Source: Mycobacterium sp. 1164966.3
Lineage (GTDB): Bacteria > Actinomycetota > Actinomycetes > Mycobacteriales > Mycobacteriaceae
Length of the DNA stretch: 64,000 nucleotides
NCBI RefSeq assembly: GCF_001665395.1
Contig: NZ_LZSG01000069.1
Span: 25,274-89,273, forward strand
Direction: 5' to 3'
Positions 36,450-45,231 of the stretch are shown here, piece after piece. Under the pieces are notes generated by a model, which worked only from the letters and a program-made list of their open reading frames with translations, ran no database searches and was not told the origin of the DNA. Made by a program: the position numbers and the translations under genes. The number at the start of each line of letters is the position of its first letter. The stretch's first letter is position 1.

Positions 36450-37368
36450 CAATTCCCGGCCCATCGAAATCCGCGGTCTGACCAAGAACTTCGGTGCGGT
36501 GCGGGCCTTGGACGGCCTGGACCTGACGGTACGCCAAGGTGAAGTTCACGGTTTCCTCGGACCCAACGGCGCCGGAAAGTCGACCACCATCCGCATCCTG
36601 CTCGGTCTGGTACGGGCCGACGCGGGCACCGTGCGATTGCTGGGCGGGGACCCATGGGCCGACGCGGTCCAGTTGCACCGCCACATCGCTTACGTGCCAG
36701 GCGATGTCACGTTGTGGCCCTCGCTGACCGGCGGCGAGACCATCGACCTGCTGGCCCGCATGCGCGGCGGCATCGACGAAAAGCGCCGCGCGGAGCTGAT
36801 CGAGCGTTTCGACCTGGATCCGCACAAGAAGGCACGTACCTATTCGAAGGGCAACCGTCAGAAGGTTTCCCTGATCTCCGCCTTCTCGTCCCAGGCCGGG
36901 CTGCTGCTACTCGACGAGCCCAGTAGCGGATTGGATCCGTTGATGGAGAACATCTTTCAGCAGTGTGTCGGCGAAGCGCGCGACCGCGGCGTAACAGTGC
37001 TGCTGTCCAGCCACATCCTGGCCGAGACTGAAGCACTGTGCGAAAGGGTGACAATCATCCGGGCCGGCAAGACGGTCGAGAGCGGCACGCTGGAATCGAT
37101 GCGTCATCTCAGCCGTACCTCGATCAAGGCCGAAATGATGGGTGACCCAGGCGATATCACGCGAATCAGCGGTGTGGAGGACGTCAGCATCGACGGTAAC
37201 ACGCTGCGTGCCCAGGTCGACAGTGAAAGCCTCGGGGAACTCATCCGGGTACTCGGTGATGCCGGGGTACGCAGCCTGGTCAGCCAACCGCCCACGCTCG
37301 AAGAGCTGTTCCTGCGGCATTACGACACTACGGACGGCCGACACGAAAAAAAGGTGGCGACGCTATGA
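36439..37368 (+). CDS. Multidrug ABC exporter ATPase (Rv1218c-like)
   Basis: 309 aa DrrA-type ATPase. GPNGAGKSTTIRILLG (Walker A), a signature variant YSKGNRQKVSLISAF in place of LSGGQ, LLLLDEPSSGLDPLM (Walker B) and LSSHILAETEALC (H-loop) are present. The YSKGNRQK signature is typical of this antibiotic-exporter subgroup. The frame opens at 36259 within tetR, but the ATG at 36439 after aggagaatcgc is the real start. It energises the permease encoded next (ATGA overlap at 37365). Homologs export structurally diverse drugs. Confidence 0.94.
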   Translation: MSVDNSRPIEIRGLTKNFGAVRALDGLDLTVRQGEVHGFLGPNGAGKSTTIRILLGLVRADAGTVRLLGGDPWADAVQLHRHIAYVPGDVTLWPSLTGGETIDLLARMRGGIDEKRRAELIERFDLDPHKKARTYSKGNRQKVSLISAFSSQAGLLLLDEPSSGLDPLMENIFQQCVGEARDRGVTVLLSSHILAETEALCERVTIIRAGKTVESGTLESMRHLSRTSIKAEMMGDPGDITRISGVEDVSIDGNTLRAQVDSESLGELIRVLGDAGVRSLVSQPPTLEELFLRHYDTTDGRHEKKVATL

Positions 37369-38999
37369 GCACCGCCATCCTCGAGCGCCCACCCCGACCG
37401 GCGCTCCCAGCCGGCTCGAATTTCTCCGGAACGCTGTCGATGTTGCGGCTCTATCTGCGCCGTGACCGAATCTCGTTGCCGCTGTGGGTATTGCTACTGT
37501 CGGTGCCACTGTCCACCGTCTACGTCGGCAGCATCCAGAAGGTCTACCCCACCGAGGCCGCCCGCGCCGGCTTCGCGGCCACCATCATGGCCAGTCCGGC
37601 CCAGCGTGCGCTCTACGGCCAGGTCTACAACACCAGCCTTGGCGCCGTTGGCATCTGGAAAGCAGGAATGTTCCATTTGCTGATCGCGGTAGCGGTGATC
37701 CTCACGGTGATCCGCCACACGCGCGCGGACGAGGAATCCGGCCGCACCGAACTTCTGGACTCGACCGCGATCGGACGGTACGCCAGTCTCACCGCGGCGC
37801 TGATCTTGTCGTTCGGGGCGTCGATCACCATCGGCGTGATCGGTGCAGCCGGTTTGCTCAAGACCGATGTCCCGGCCGCCGGCTCGCTGGCTTTCTGCGC
37901 GGCGCTGGCTTGCTCCGGGTTGGTGTTCACGGCGGTGGCCGCGGTGACCGCACAACTGTCGCCGAGCGCCAGATTCGCCCGCGGTGCCGCATTCACGGTA
38001 CTTGCGACGGCTTTCACATTGCGCGCCGTCGGTGACGCGGGCTCCGGCGCGCTGTCCTGGTTCTCGCCGTTGGGGTGGTCACTGCAGGTCCGGCCGTATG
38101 CGGGTGATCGCTGGTGGATTTTGTTGCTGCACTTGGCGACGACGGCCGTGCTCACGCTGGTGGCCTACCGGCTGCTGGCCGGCCGCGATGTGGGCGCCGG
38201 ACTGATCGCCGAGCGCGCGGGCCCGGGTTCGGCCGGTGCGGGACTGCGCAGTGTCACCGGGCTGACCTGGCGGCTGGACCGCGGCGCGGTGCTGCTGTGG
38301 ACCGTCGGCCTGTGCCTGTACGGCGTGCTGATGGGCAGTGTGGTGCACGGCATCGGCGACGAGCTGGGCGACAGCGCGGCCCGCGACATCGTCGCACGCA
38401 TGGGCGGCACCAAGGCGCTGGAACAGGCCTTCATCGCGGTCGCGTTCACCATGCTGGCCATGGCGGCCTCGGCTTTCGCCATCTCGCTGACTCTACGGCT
38501 GCACCAGGAAGAGTCCGGCCAACGGGCCGAGCCGACGCTGGCCGGCGCCGTCTCCCGGACACGTTGGTTGGCAACACATTTGGGGGCTGCCCTGCTCGGC
38601 ACCGCGCTGGCGTTGCTGGTGACCGGACTGGCCGCCGGGCTGATCTACGGAGTTGCGGCCGGCGACGTCGGCGGCAAGCTGGGCATCGTGGTGGGCACCG
38701 CGCTGGCGCAACTGCCCGCCGTGTGGCTGCTGTCGGCCGTGACAGTCGCGTTGTTCGGTCTGGCGCCGAGGTTCACCCCGGTCGCGTGGGGCGTGCTGGT
38801 GGGTTTCGTCGCGTTGTATCTGATCGGGTCGTTGGCCGGCTTCCCGCAGTGGCTGCTTGACCTCGAACCCTTCGCACATACCCCCCGCGTGGGTGGCGGC
38901 GATTTCACCACGGTACCTCTGGTGTGGCTCCTGGCCACGGATGCGGTGTTGATTGCTTTGGGTGTCACGGCATTTCGTCGTCGCGATCTGCGAAACTGA
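37365..38999 (+). CDS. Multidrug ABC exporter permease (Rv1217c-like)
   Basis: 544-aa integral membrane protein with about 12 hydrophobic segments in two halves (the second starts near TWRLDRGAVLLWTVGLCLYG). ADEESGRTELLDSTAIGR in the first half and HQEESGQRAEPTLAGAVSR in the second are the paired cytoplasmic motifs of this exporter family. It starts in a four-base overlap with the ATPase stop. With the ATPase it forms the tetR-regulated drug pump. H37Rv Rv1217c is 548 aa. Confidence 0.93.
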   Translation: MSTAILERPPRPALPAGSNFSGTLSMLRLYLRRDRISLPLWVLLLSVPLSTVYVGSIQKVYPTEAARAGFAATIMASPAQRALYGQVYNTSLGAVGIWKAGMFHLLIAVAVILTVIRHTRADEESGRTELLDSTAIGRYASLTAALILSFGASITIGVIGAAGLLKTDVPAAGSLAFCAALACSGLVFTAVAAVTAQLSPSARFARGAAFTVLATAFTLRAVGDAGSGALSWFSPLGWSLQVRPYAGDRWWILLLHLATTAVLTLVAYRLLAGRDVGAGLIAERAGPGSAGAGLRSVTGLTWRLDRGAVLLWTVGLCLYGVLMGSVVHGIGDELGDSAARDIVARMGGTKALEQAFIAVAFTMLAMAASAFAISLTLRLHQEESGQRAEPTLAGAVSRTRWLATHLGAALLGTALALLVTGLAAGLIYGVAAGDVGGKLGIVVGTALAQLPAVWLLSAVTVALFGLAPRFTPVAWGVLVGFVALYLIGSLAGFPQWLLDLEPFAHTPRVGGGDFTTVPLVWLLATDAVLIALGVTAFRRRDLRN

Positions 39000-39008
39000 G
39001 GAGTTGAC

Positions 39009-39683
39009 ATGAAAACTCTTGCCAAGGCCCTTGTTTCAGCCGTCCTGGGATTTGCGGCGTTCGGAATGATGCTGTTCTGGCCGGCCGGCACGCTGCACTA
39101 CTGGCAAGCTTGGGCCTTCCTGGTCGTATTCACTTTGGTCACCTGGATTCCCAGCATCTACTTGATGCGCACCAACCCCGCCGCGCTGGAACGGCGCATG
39201 CGGGCCGGTCCCATCGCGGAAGCCAGAACGGTGCAACGGATCGTCATCTCCATCGCGTTGCTGTCCCTGGCGGCGATGATCGTGGTCAGCGCCTTGGATC
39301 ATCGCTTCGGTTGGTCGTCGGTGCCGGCGGCGGTCTGCCTGGCCGGCGACCTCTTGGTGGCGATCGGACTGGGGCTCGCGATGCTGGTGGTGGTTCAGAA
39401 CAGTTATGCGGCGGCCAACGTCACCGTCGAAGCGGGACAGACCGTCATCGACACCGGCCTGTATGGGCTTGTGCGCCACCCGATGTACACGGGCAACGTC
39501 GTCATGATGCTGGGCATCCCGCTCGCGCTCGGCTCGTACTGGGGGCTGGTCTTCGTCATCCCCGGACTGTTAGTGCTGGCCATGCGCATCCGTGACGAGG
39601 AAGAGCTGCTCGAACAGCAGCTGGACGGATATCACGACTACGCCCAACAGGTTCGCTACCGGCTTGTCCCCTACCTGTGGTAG
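39009..39683 (+). CDS. Isoprenylcysteine carboxyl methyltransferase-like membrane protein, copy 1
   Basis: 224 aa, same length as H37Rv Rv1216c. Several membrane helices (AAFGMMLFWPAGTLHYWQAW opens the protein) precede the ICMT/PEMT-type SAM-binding motif DTGLYGLVRHPMYTGNVVMM, and RIRDEEELLEQQLDGYHDYA near the end carries the conserved EE pair. gaggag lies upstream of the ATG, 9 bases after the permease stop. It is probably a membrane SAM-dependent methyltransferase of a lipid or thiol substrate. It is part of the exporter operon by spacing. Confidence 0.88.
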   Translation: MKTLAKALVSAVLGFAAFGMMLFWPAGTLHYWQAWAFLVVFTLVTWIPSIYLMRTNPAALERRMRAGPIAEARTVQRIVISIALLSLAAMIVVSALDHRFGWSSVPAAVCLAGDLLVAIGLGLAMLVVVQNSYAAANVTVEAGQTVIDTGLYGLVRHPMYTGNVVMMLGIPLALGSYWGLVFVIPGLLVLAMRIRDEEELLEQQLDGYHDYAQQVRYRLVPYLW

Positions 39684-39700
39684 CTGGAAGGAAACGGATC

Positions 39701-40375
39701 ATGAAGCTCATCGTTCAAACCCTGGGGTACGGCTTGGTCGCCGTCGTGGTGTTCGGCGTGCTGTTGTTCTGGCCGGCAGGAACTTTCGCGTACTGGCAGG
39801 CATGGGTATTTCTCGCCATCTATGCCGCGGCGGCGCTGATTCCCACCATCGGCTGGGGGGCTTCGAATCCGGCCATTCTGCAGCGGCGGCTGCGTGGCGG
39901 GCCGGCAGCCGAGACCCGCATCGCGCAAAAGCTTGCCATCACAGGCTTGTTCGCGGCCTTCGCCTCATTGCTCGTCGTCAGCGCACTGGACCATCGGTTC
40001 AAGTGGTCTACGGTGCCCACCGCGGTGTCGGTGCTCGGCGATGTCCTGGTGGCGGTCGGCTTGGGTGCCGGCGCCCTGGCCGTCGCACAGAACAACTATG
40101 CCTCCGCCAATATCGCGGTCGAGGCGGAGCAGCCAGTGATCTCCACCGGGCTGTACGGGTTTGTCCGGCACCCGATGTACTTCTTTGCCGTGATCCTGAT
40201 GGTCGGCATGCCACTGGCGCTCGGCTCCTATTGGGGGCTCGCGGGCGTGGTCGTCGGTGTGTTCTTCCTCGCGCTGCGCATCGAAGACGAAGAGAAGATG
40301 CTCGAACACGAGTTGGCCGGATACCGGGAATATCAGCAGAAGGTGCGTTCTCGGCTGGTGCCGTACATCTGGTAG
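39701..40375 (+). CDS. Isoprenylcysteine carboxyl methyltransferase-like membrane protein, copy 2
   Basis: 224 aa, a tandem paralog of the preceding gene with the same layout: LFWPAGTFAYWQAWVFL, STGLYGFVRHPMYFFAVILM and RIEDEEKMLEHELAGYREYQ. Both end in RLVPYLW/RLVPYIW. The ATG at 39701 follows ggaaggaaac; the frame is open 24 bases further upstream without a better start. H37Rv, as I recall, has a single copy. Same inferred activity, possibly with altered substrate choice. Confidence 0.87.
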   Translation: MKLIVQTLGYGLVAVVVFGVLLFWPAGTFAYWQAWVFLAIYAAAALIPTIGWGASNPAILQRRLRGGPAAETRIAQKLAITGLFAAFASLLVVSALDHRFKWSTVPTAVSVLGDVLVAVGLGAGALAVAQNNYASANIAVEAEQPVISTGLYGFVRHPMYFFAVILMVGMPLALGSYWGLAGVVVGVFFLALRIEDEEKMLEHELAGYREYQQKVRSRLVPYIW

Positions 40376-40392
40376 TTAGGTGAGCACACGCG

Positions 40393-41607
40393 CTAGATCC
40401 AGGTGCCCTTGCCGACGGCAACCACGCCGCCGGCGCTGATCGCGAAGCGATCCCGGTCCTTCTCCAGATCCACGCCCACCATTTCGCCGGGCCCGACAAC
40501 GACGTTCTTGTCCAGGATCGCGTGGCGTACCACCGCGCCGCGGCCGACCCGGGCACCCGGCATGATGACGCTGCCCTCGACGATCGCGCCGTCGTCGACC
40601 ACGACGTTCGACGACAAAACGGAATTACGCACCGAGGCCGCCGAGATGATGCTGCCGGCACCCACCACGGACTCCTGAGCCGAACCACCGTTGACGAACT
40701 TCGCCGGCGCCAGGTTTTCCGATGCGCCGAGGATCGGCCAGCGCTTGTTGTACAGGTTGAACACCGGATGCACCGACACCAAATCCATATGCGCGTCGTA
40801 GAACGCGTCCAGCGTCCCGACGTCACGCCAGTAGGCCCGGTCCCGGTCGGTGGCGCCGGGCACGTCGTTGTGGTTGAAGTCGTATACCGCGGCCAGGCCG
40901 TCGTCCACCAGCCGCGGGATGATGTCGCCGCCCATGTCGTGATCGGAGTGGTCGTCGTCGGCGTCTGCGCGAATCGCGTCGATCAGCACCTTGGTGGTGA
41001 AGATGTAGTTGCCCATTGAGACGAACGCGGCGTCGGGGTCGTCGGGTGTTCCGGGCGGGTCGATCGGCTTTTCCAGAAATCTCCGGATGCGGGCGGAATC
41101 GTCAGCTTCGATGCAGCCGAACGCACTGGCCTCGGCGCGCGGGACCCGGATGCCGGCCACCGTCGCGCCGGCCCCGCTGTCGATGTGGAACCGGACCATC
41201 TGCTCGGGGTCCATCCGGTATACGTGGTCGGCGCCGAAAACCACGATGTAGTCGGGGTCTTCGTCGTAGATCAGGTTGAGCGACTGATAGATCGCGTCCG
41301 CCGAGCCGGTATACCAGCGCGGGCCCAGTCGCTGTTGCGCCGGCACCGGGGTGATGTACTCCCCCGCCAGGCCGGATAGCCGCCAGTTCTGCGAAATATG
41401 GCGGTCCAGCGAATGCGACTTGTATTGGGTGAGAACGCAGATCCTCAGATAGCGGGCGTTGACGAGATTGGAAAGCACGAAATCGATCAACCGGTAGGCG
41501 CCGCCGAAGGGAACCGCGGGTTTGGCCCGGTCCGCGGTAAGCGGATACAACCGCTTGCCCTCACCGCCGGCCAGGACGATGCCCAGCACGTGTGGCGCTT
41601 CCCTCAT
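40393..41607 (-). CDS. glgC: Glucose-1-phosphate adenylyltransferase GlgC
   Basis: Makes ADP-glucose for glucan and methylglucose-polysaccharide precursor synthesis. 404 aa, the same as M. tuberculosis Rv1213. Nucleotidyltransferase motifs: VLAGGEGKRLYPLTADRAKP (ATP and effector binding), VVFGADHVYRMDP (metal Asp) and FLEKP. The C-terminal left-handed beta-helix is made of hexapeptide repeats such as VVDDGAIVEGSVIMPGARVG. It diverges from glgA with a 143-base gap. Confidence 0.97.
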   Translation of the reverse strand: MREAPHVLGIVLAGGEGKRLYPLTADRAKPAVPFGGAYRLIDFVLSNLVNARYLRICVLTQYKSHSLDRHISQNWRLSGLAGEYITPVPAQQRLGPRWYTGSADAIYQSLNLIYDEDPDYIVVFGADHVYRMDPEQMVRFHIDSGAGATVAGIRVPRAEASAFGCIEADDSARIRRFLEKPIDPPGTPDDPDAAFVSMGNYIFTTKVLIDAIRADADDDHSDHDMGGDIIPRLVDDGLAAVYDFNHNDVPGATDRDRAYWRDVGTLDAFYDAHMDLVSVHPVFNLYNKRWPILGASENLAPAKFVNGGSAQESVVGAGSIISAASVRNSVLSSNVVVDDGAIVEGSVIMPGARVGRGAVVRHAILDKNVVVGPGEMVGVDLEKDRDRFAISAGGVVAVGKGTWI

Positions 41608-41750
41608 GGCCTCAAACCTATCGGCAGCTGCTAACCCCTGCCACTATGAACCTTCCATTGGATGCCCATCTGACGGGCTGTCAGTCAAGGTATTTGGCCG
41701 AGTTCCGCCCCAGTTCGCCGGCATCCCGCCGGCGGCATTACGGTGCCGGT

Positions 41751-42914
41751 ATGCGGGTGGCGATGATGACCCGGGAATACCCGCCCGAGGTCTACGGCGG
41801 AGCGGGGGTGCATGTCACGGAACTGGTCGCGCATTTGCGTCGGCTGTGTGCCGTCGACGTGCATTGCATGGGCGCGCCGCGCCCGACCGCATTCGCCCAT
41901 CAGCCTGATCCGCGGTTGCGCGGCGCCAACGCCGCCCTGTCCACGTTGTCCGCCGACCTGGTGATGGTCAATGCGGCGTCGGCGGCCACCGTCGTGCATT
42001 CGCACACCTGGTATGCCAACCTGGCTGGGCATCTGGCCGGGTTGCTGTACGACATTCCGCACGTCATGACCGCGCATTCGCTGGAGCCGATGCGGCCGTG
42101 GAAAGCCGAGCAACTCGGCGGCGGCTACCAGGTGTCGTCGTGGGTGGAACAAACCGCCGTGCTGGCCGCCGACGCCGTCATCGCGGTCAGCTCGGGCATG
42201 CGCGAGGACATGCTGCGAGTCTATCCCACCTTGGACCCGAGCCTGGTGCACGTCATCCGCAACGGCATCGACACCGCCATGTGGTACCCGGCCGGGCCGG
42301 CGGCCGACGGCTCGGTGCTGGCCGAGCTGGGCGTCGATACCAGCCGGCCCATCGTCGCATTCGTCGGGCGCATCACCCGGCAGAAAGGCGTCGCCCACCT
42401 GGTGGCGGCGGCCCACCGATTCAGCGCCGACGTGCAGTTGATTCTGTGCGCCGGTGCTCCCGATACCCCCGAGATCGCCAACGAGGTACGGTCCGCTGTG
42501 GCCAAGCTGGCCCACAACCGCACCGGCGTGTTCTGGATCCGCGAAATCCTCCCCACCCGGAAGCTTCGCGAAATACTCTCGGCTGCAACCGTCTTCGTGT
42601 GCCCGTCGGTGTACGAGCCGCTGGGCATCGTGAACCTGGAAGCCATGGCGTGCGCGACGGCGGTGGTGGCCTCCGACGTCGGGGGGATACCTGAGGTGGT
42701 GGCCGACGGGATCACCGGTCTGCTGGTGCCCTACGACGCGCACGACACCGCGGGCTATGAGACCAGATTGGCCGAAGCGGTCAACGAACTCATCGCCGAT
42801 CCCGAGCGGGCCGAGCGCTACGGGCAAGCGGGACGCCAACGCTGCATCGAGGAATTCTCTTGGACCCGCGTAGCCGAGCAGACGCTGGAGATTTACCGGA
42901 AGGTGTGCGCGTAG
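41751..42914 (+). CDS. glgA: GT4 glycosyltransferase GlgA/GlgM (ADP-glucose, maltose-1-phosphate synthase type)
   Basis: 387 aa, as H37Rv Rv1212c. MRVAMMTREYPPEVYGGAGV opens the acceptor domain; VAFVGRITRQKGVAHLV and PSVYEPLGIVNLEAMACAT are the donor-domain motifs, with the EX7E pair in the latter. In mycobacteria the enzyme makes maltose-1-phosphate from ADP-glucose and glucose-1-phosphate, feeding GlgE. The ATG at 41751 is preferred over 41592, whose extra residues cross the glgC promoter region. Confidence 0.95.
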   Translation: MRVAMMTREYPPEVYGGAGVHVTELVAHLRRLCAVDVHCMGAPRPTAFAHQPDPRLRGANAALSTLSADLVMVNAASAATVVHSHTWYANLAGHLAGLLYDIPHVMTAHSLEPMRPWKAEQLGGGYQVSSWVEQTAVLAADAVIAVSSGMREDMLRVYPTLDPSLVHVIRNGIDTAMWYPAGPAADGSVLAELGVDTSRPIVAFVGRITRQKGVAHLVAAAHRFSADVQLILCAGAPDTPEIANEVRSAVAKLAHNRTGVFWIREILPTRKLREILSAATVFVCPSVYEPLGIVNLEAMACATAVVASDVGGIPEVVADGITGLLVPYDAHDTAGYETRLAEAVNELIADPERAERYGQAGRQRCIEEFSWTRVAEQTLEIYRKVCA

Positions 42915-42926
42915 CCGGCCCGCGGC

Positions 42927-43094
42927 TCAGCTGGTAACGCCCTTGAGCTCGTCACCCAGCGCGGCGGCTTCGTCGGGCGTCAACTCGACGACGAGCCGGC
43001 CGCCGCCCTCAAGTGGTACCCGCATCACGATGCCACGCCCCTCTTTTGTTGCTTCCAGGGGACCGTCTCCGGTCCGGGGCTTCATCGCCGCCAT
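42927..43094 (-). CDS. DUF3117 small protein (Rv1211-like)
   Basis: 55 aa, highly conserved in actinobacteria: MAAMKPRTGDGPLEATKEG at the start, then RGIVMRVPLEGGGRLVVEL and TPDEAAALGDELKGV. A strong ribosome-binding site (ggaggg) sits 6-8 bases before the ATG at 43094, which argues for this start over the 75-aa version (43154) matching the H37Rv annotation. The function is unknown. Confidence 0.88.
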   Translation of the reverse strand: MAAMKPRTGDGPLEATKEGRGIVMRVPLEGGGRLVVELTPDEAAALGDELKGVTS

Positions 43095-43260
43095 CGAGTG
43101 CTCCCTCCAGATTCGAGCTGGTCCGCCGTCGCGAACCTGGCCGGCGCCGAGCATGCCCCGCCAGTGGATTTCCAGCCATACCCGACATAGAACTGCCAAA
43201 TCACCCCTCTATTGTTCCCTATCCAGGTGACCGATTGCACAAGACCCGGCTGTCGGGCCC

Positions 43261-43851
43261 TCACGAGCTCAGCGGAGGCACCCAGCAACTGCGGATATGG
43301 TCGTCGACCATGCCGGTTGCCTGCATCAGCGCATACGCGGTGGTGGGCCCGACGAACCGGAACCCGCGCCGTTTCAGCTCGCGCGCCATGGCTTTCGATT
43401 CCGCACTGGCCGAGGGAATTTCGGAAAGGTCAGCGGGCCTGGGCCGGGCCGGCGGAGCGAACGACCACAGCAGCTCCGACAGCTCACCGGGAGATCCCAG
43501 GTCAGCGGCCGCCTGAGCGTTGGCGATTGTCGCCTCGATCTTTGCCCGGTTGCGCACGATGCCGCCGTCGGCCAACAACCGCTGCACGTCGGCATCGGTG
43601 AACCGCGCGACCTTGTCGATGTCGAATCCGCAGAAGGCACGCCGGAAGTTGTCCCGCTTGCGCAGGATGATCAGCCAGGACAGGCCGCTCTGAAAGGCCT
43701 CCAGGCTCATCCGCTCGAACAGCGCGACCCCGTCGCGCAGCGGGCGGCCCCACTCCCGGTCGTGATAGTCGCGATACAGCTCGAGATCAGGTCCGGGCCG
43801 GGTGTTCGCCCAGCCGCAGCGAACCAATCCCTCAACGGTCAAGTCGCTCAT
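43261..43851 (-). CDS. tagA: DNA-3-methyladenine glycosylase I
   Basis: 196 aa base-excision repair enzyme that removes 3-methyladenine (H37Rv Rv1210, 204 aa). CGWANTRPGPDLELYRDYHD is the zinc/substrate start with the conserved YHDREWG, LFERMSLEAFQSGLSW and ILRKRDNFRRAFCGFD follow, and FVGPTTAYALMQATGMVDDH is the C-terminal zinc-binding part with Cys in RSCWV. Its start overlaps the stop of the DivIVA-like gene (43848-43851). Confidence 0.93.
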   Translation of the reverse strand: MSDLTVEGLVRCGWANTRPGPDLELYRDYHDREWGRPLRDGVALFERMSLEAFQSGLSWLIILRKRDNFRRAFCGFDIDKVARFTDADVQRLLADGGIVRNRAKIEATIANAQAAADLGSPGELSELLWSFAPPARPRPADLSEIPSASAESKAMARELKRRGFRFVGPTTAYALMQATGMVDDHIRSCWVPPLSS

Positions 43852-44201
43852 GGGGGGTCGGGGTGGTCCGGGACCGTCTCGCCGACGGGAACGTCGGCCT
43901 CTTGTGGTGGGGGCTTGGTCTCCTGGGCCGCGGCCAGCTGACCGCGCAGCGCCTCGAGCTCACGGCCGAGCCGGTCCAGCACCCAGTCCACCTCACTGGT
44001 TTTGTAGCCGCGCAACGTCTGGGTGAACTTAACGGCGTCGACGTCGGCGCCGGTCACGCCGAACGCGGGCAACACTGTCACCGTCGTCCCCCGCGGCAGC
44101 GGCGGCAGCTGCTCGCCCCGGCCGAACAGCAGACTGGCCGCGCCGAACAGCACCACCGCCACCAGGACGAGCACCACCAGGTACAGCAACACCAACGTCA
44201 C
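43848..44201 (-). CDS. Membrane-anchored DivIVA-domain protein (Rv1209-like)
   Basis: 117 aa. One N-terminal membrane helix (LVLLYLVVLVLVAVVLFGAA) is followed by a short DivIVA-like segment: VTGADVDAVKFTQTLRGYKT and SEVDWVLDRLGRELEALRGQ, a coiled coil. The segment recalls the N-terminal membrane-targeting fold of DivIVA/Wag31 but reversed in topology order. It may link to growth at the poles; this is inference. Four-base overlap with tagA suggests an operon. Confidence 0.82.
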   Translation of the reverse strand: MTLVLLYLVVLVLVAVVLFGAASLLFGRGEQLPPLPRGTTVTVLPAFGVTGADVDAVKFTQTLRGYKTSEVDWVLDRLGRELEALRGQLAAAQETKPPPQEADVPVGETVPDHPDPP

Positions 44202-44238
44202 GTCGTCGATCTTGCCCTACGCCTCCGACAGAACTGTC

Positions 44239-45231
44239 TCAGCGTGGGCGCAACACATTCATCGGTGGCCGGTCCACCAGGGACACCTCTGAGGTGATCT
44301 GCGTGTAGTTGTGGTAGCCATAACCGGCGGGATCCTCGGCGAAGAACTGCGTCAGCCCGGCCCCCGAGTCAGGGATCCCGCAGCGCGAGAACAGGGTCGC
44401 AATGACCTGGCGGCTCATCGCGCCCAATTCGGTCAGCGGCCGGTTGCGGTGCGCCCGCACACCCAAGTTGACCTGCGCGATCGCGTCCAGGCCCAACCGG
44501 TCGAAGGTGTCCACCAGCAGGCCGATCTCCACCCCGTAGCCCGGCGCGAACGGCAGCGACGTCAGCAGTTCCCGGCTGGCGGCGTACTCGCCGCCCAGCG
44601 GCTGCAACACGCAACCCAGCTCCGGCCGCAGCGCCGCCAACAGCGGCCGGGCCACCAGTTCGGTGACCCGCCCGCCCCCCGTCGAAGCCTCAGCCGCCTC
44701 GCTGTCCCCCTTACTCGCCCGTAGGGGGCGCCGGTAGAAGCCCTTGACCAGGTGGATGCCCTCGCCGGTGAGCAGCGGGCCCACCAGCCACGGCACGAAC
44801 ATCGGGTGCGGGTTGATCAAGTCGGAGTCGACGAAAACCACGATGTCGCCGCTGGTGGCGGCGAGTGAGCGCCACAGCGCCTCACCTTTGCCGGGTCGCG
44901 TCGGGACCTCGGGCAAGGCCTGTTCCCGGCTGACGACGCGGGCGCCGGCGGCGATCGCGCGGATCTCGGTGTCGTCCGTCGAGCCCGAGTCCAGCACGAT
45001 CAGCTCGTCGACCAGGCCATCCACCAGCGGTGAGATGCTGTCGATCACCGATTCGACGGTTTGTTCCTCGTTGAGGGCCGGCAGCACCACCGAGATCGTC
45101 CGCCCGGCCTTCGCCGCTTCCAATTCGGCGACCGTCCAGCTGGGCCGGTTCCAGCTGCGCTCGGCCAGCCAGGCGTCGGCCGGCCTTGCGACATCACTGG
45201 TGAGCTCACCGACCAGCTCCGATGCGGTCAT
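44239..45231 (-). CDS. gpgS: Glucosyl-3-phosphoglycerate synthase GpgS
   Basis: First committed step of methylglucose lipopolysaccharide synthesis: UDP-glucose plus 3-phosphoglycerate gives glucosyl-3-phosphoglycerate. GT81/GT-A fold, 330 aa (H37Rv Rv1208 324). VVLPALNEEQTVESVIDSI starts the nucleotide site, LDSGSTDDTE and VFVDSDLINPHP contain the metal-binding acidic motif, and PLGGEYAASRELLTSLPFAP and YGVEIGLL follow. The ATG at 45231 overlaps the folP2 stop (ATGA); the open frame further up is the folP2 shadow. Confidence 0.95.
   Translation of the reverse strand: MTASELVGELTSDVARPADAWLAERSWNRPSWTVAELEAAKAGRTISVVLPALNEEQTVESVIDSISPLVDGLVDELIVLDSGSTDDTEIRAIAAGARVVSREQALPEVPTRPGKGEALWRSLAATSGDIVVFVDSDLINPHPMFVPWLVGPLLTGEGIHLVKGFYRRPLRASKGDSEAAEASTGGGRVTELVARPLLAALRPELGCVLQPLGGEYAASRELLTSLPFAPGYGVEIGLLVDTFDRLGLDAIAQVNLGVRAHRNRPLTELGAMSRQVIATLFSRCGIPDSGAGLTQFFAEDPAGYGYHNYTQITSEVSLVDRPPMNVLRPR

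Noticed and set aside
43095..43199. Longer N-terminus for the DUF3117 protein (75 or 90 aa)
   Set aside because: The strong ggaggg site before the internal ATG at 43094 and the family core length favour 55 aa.
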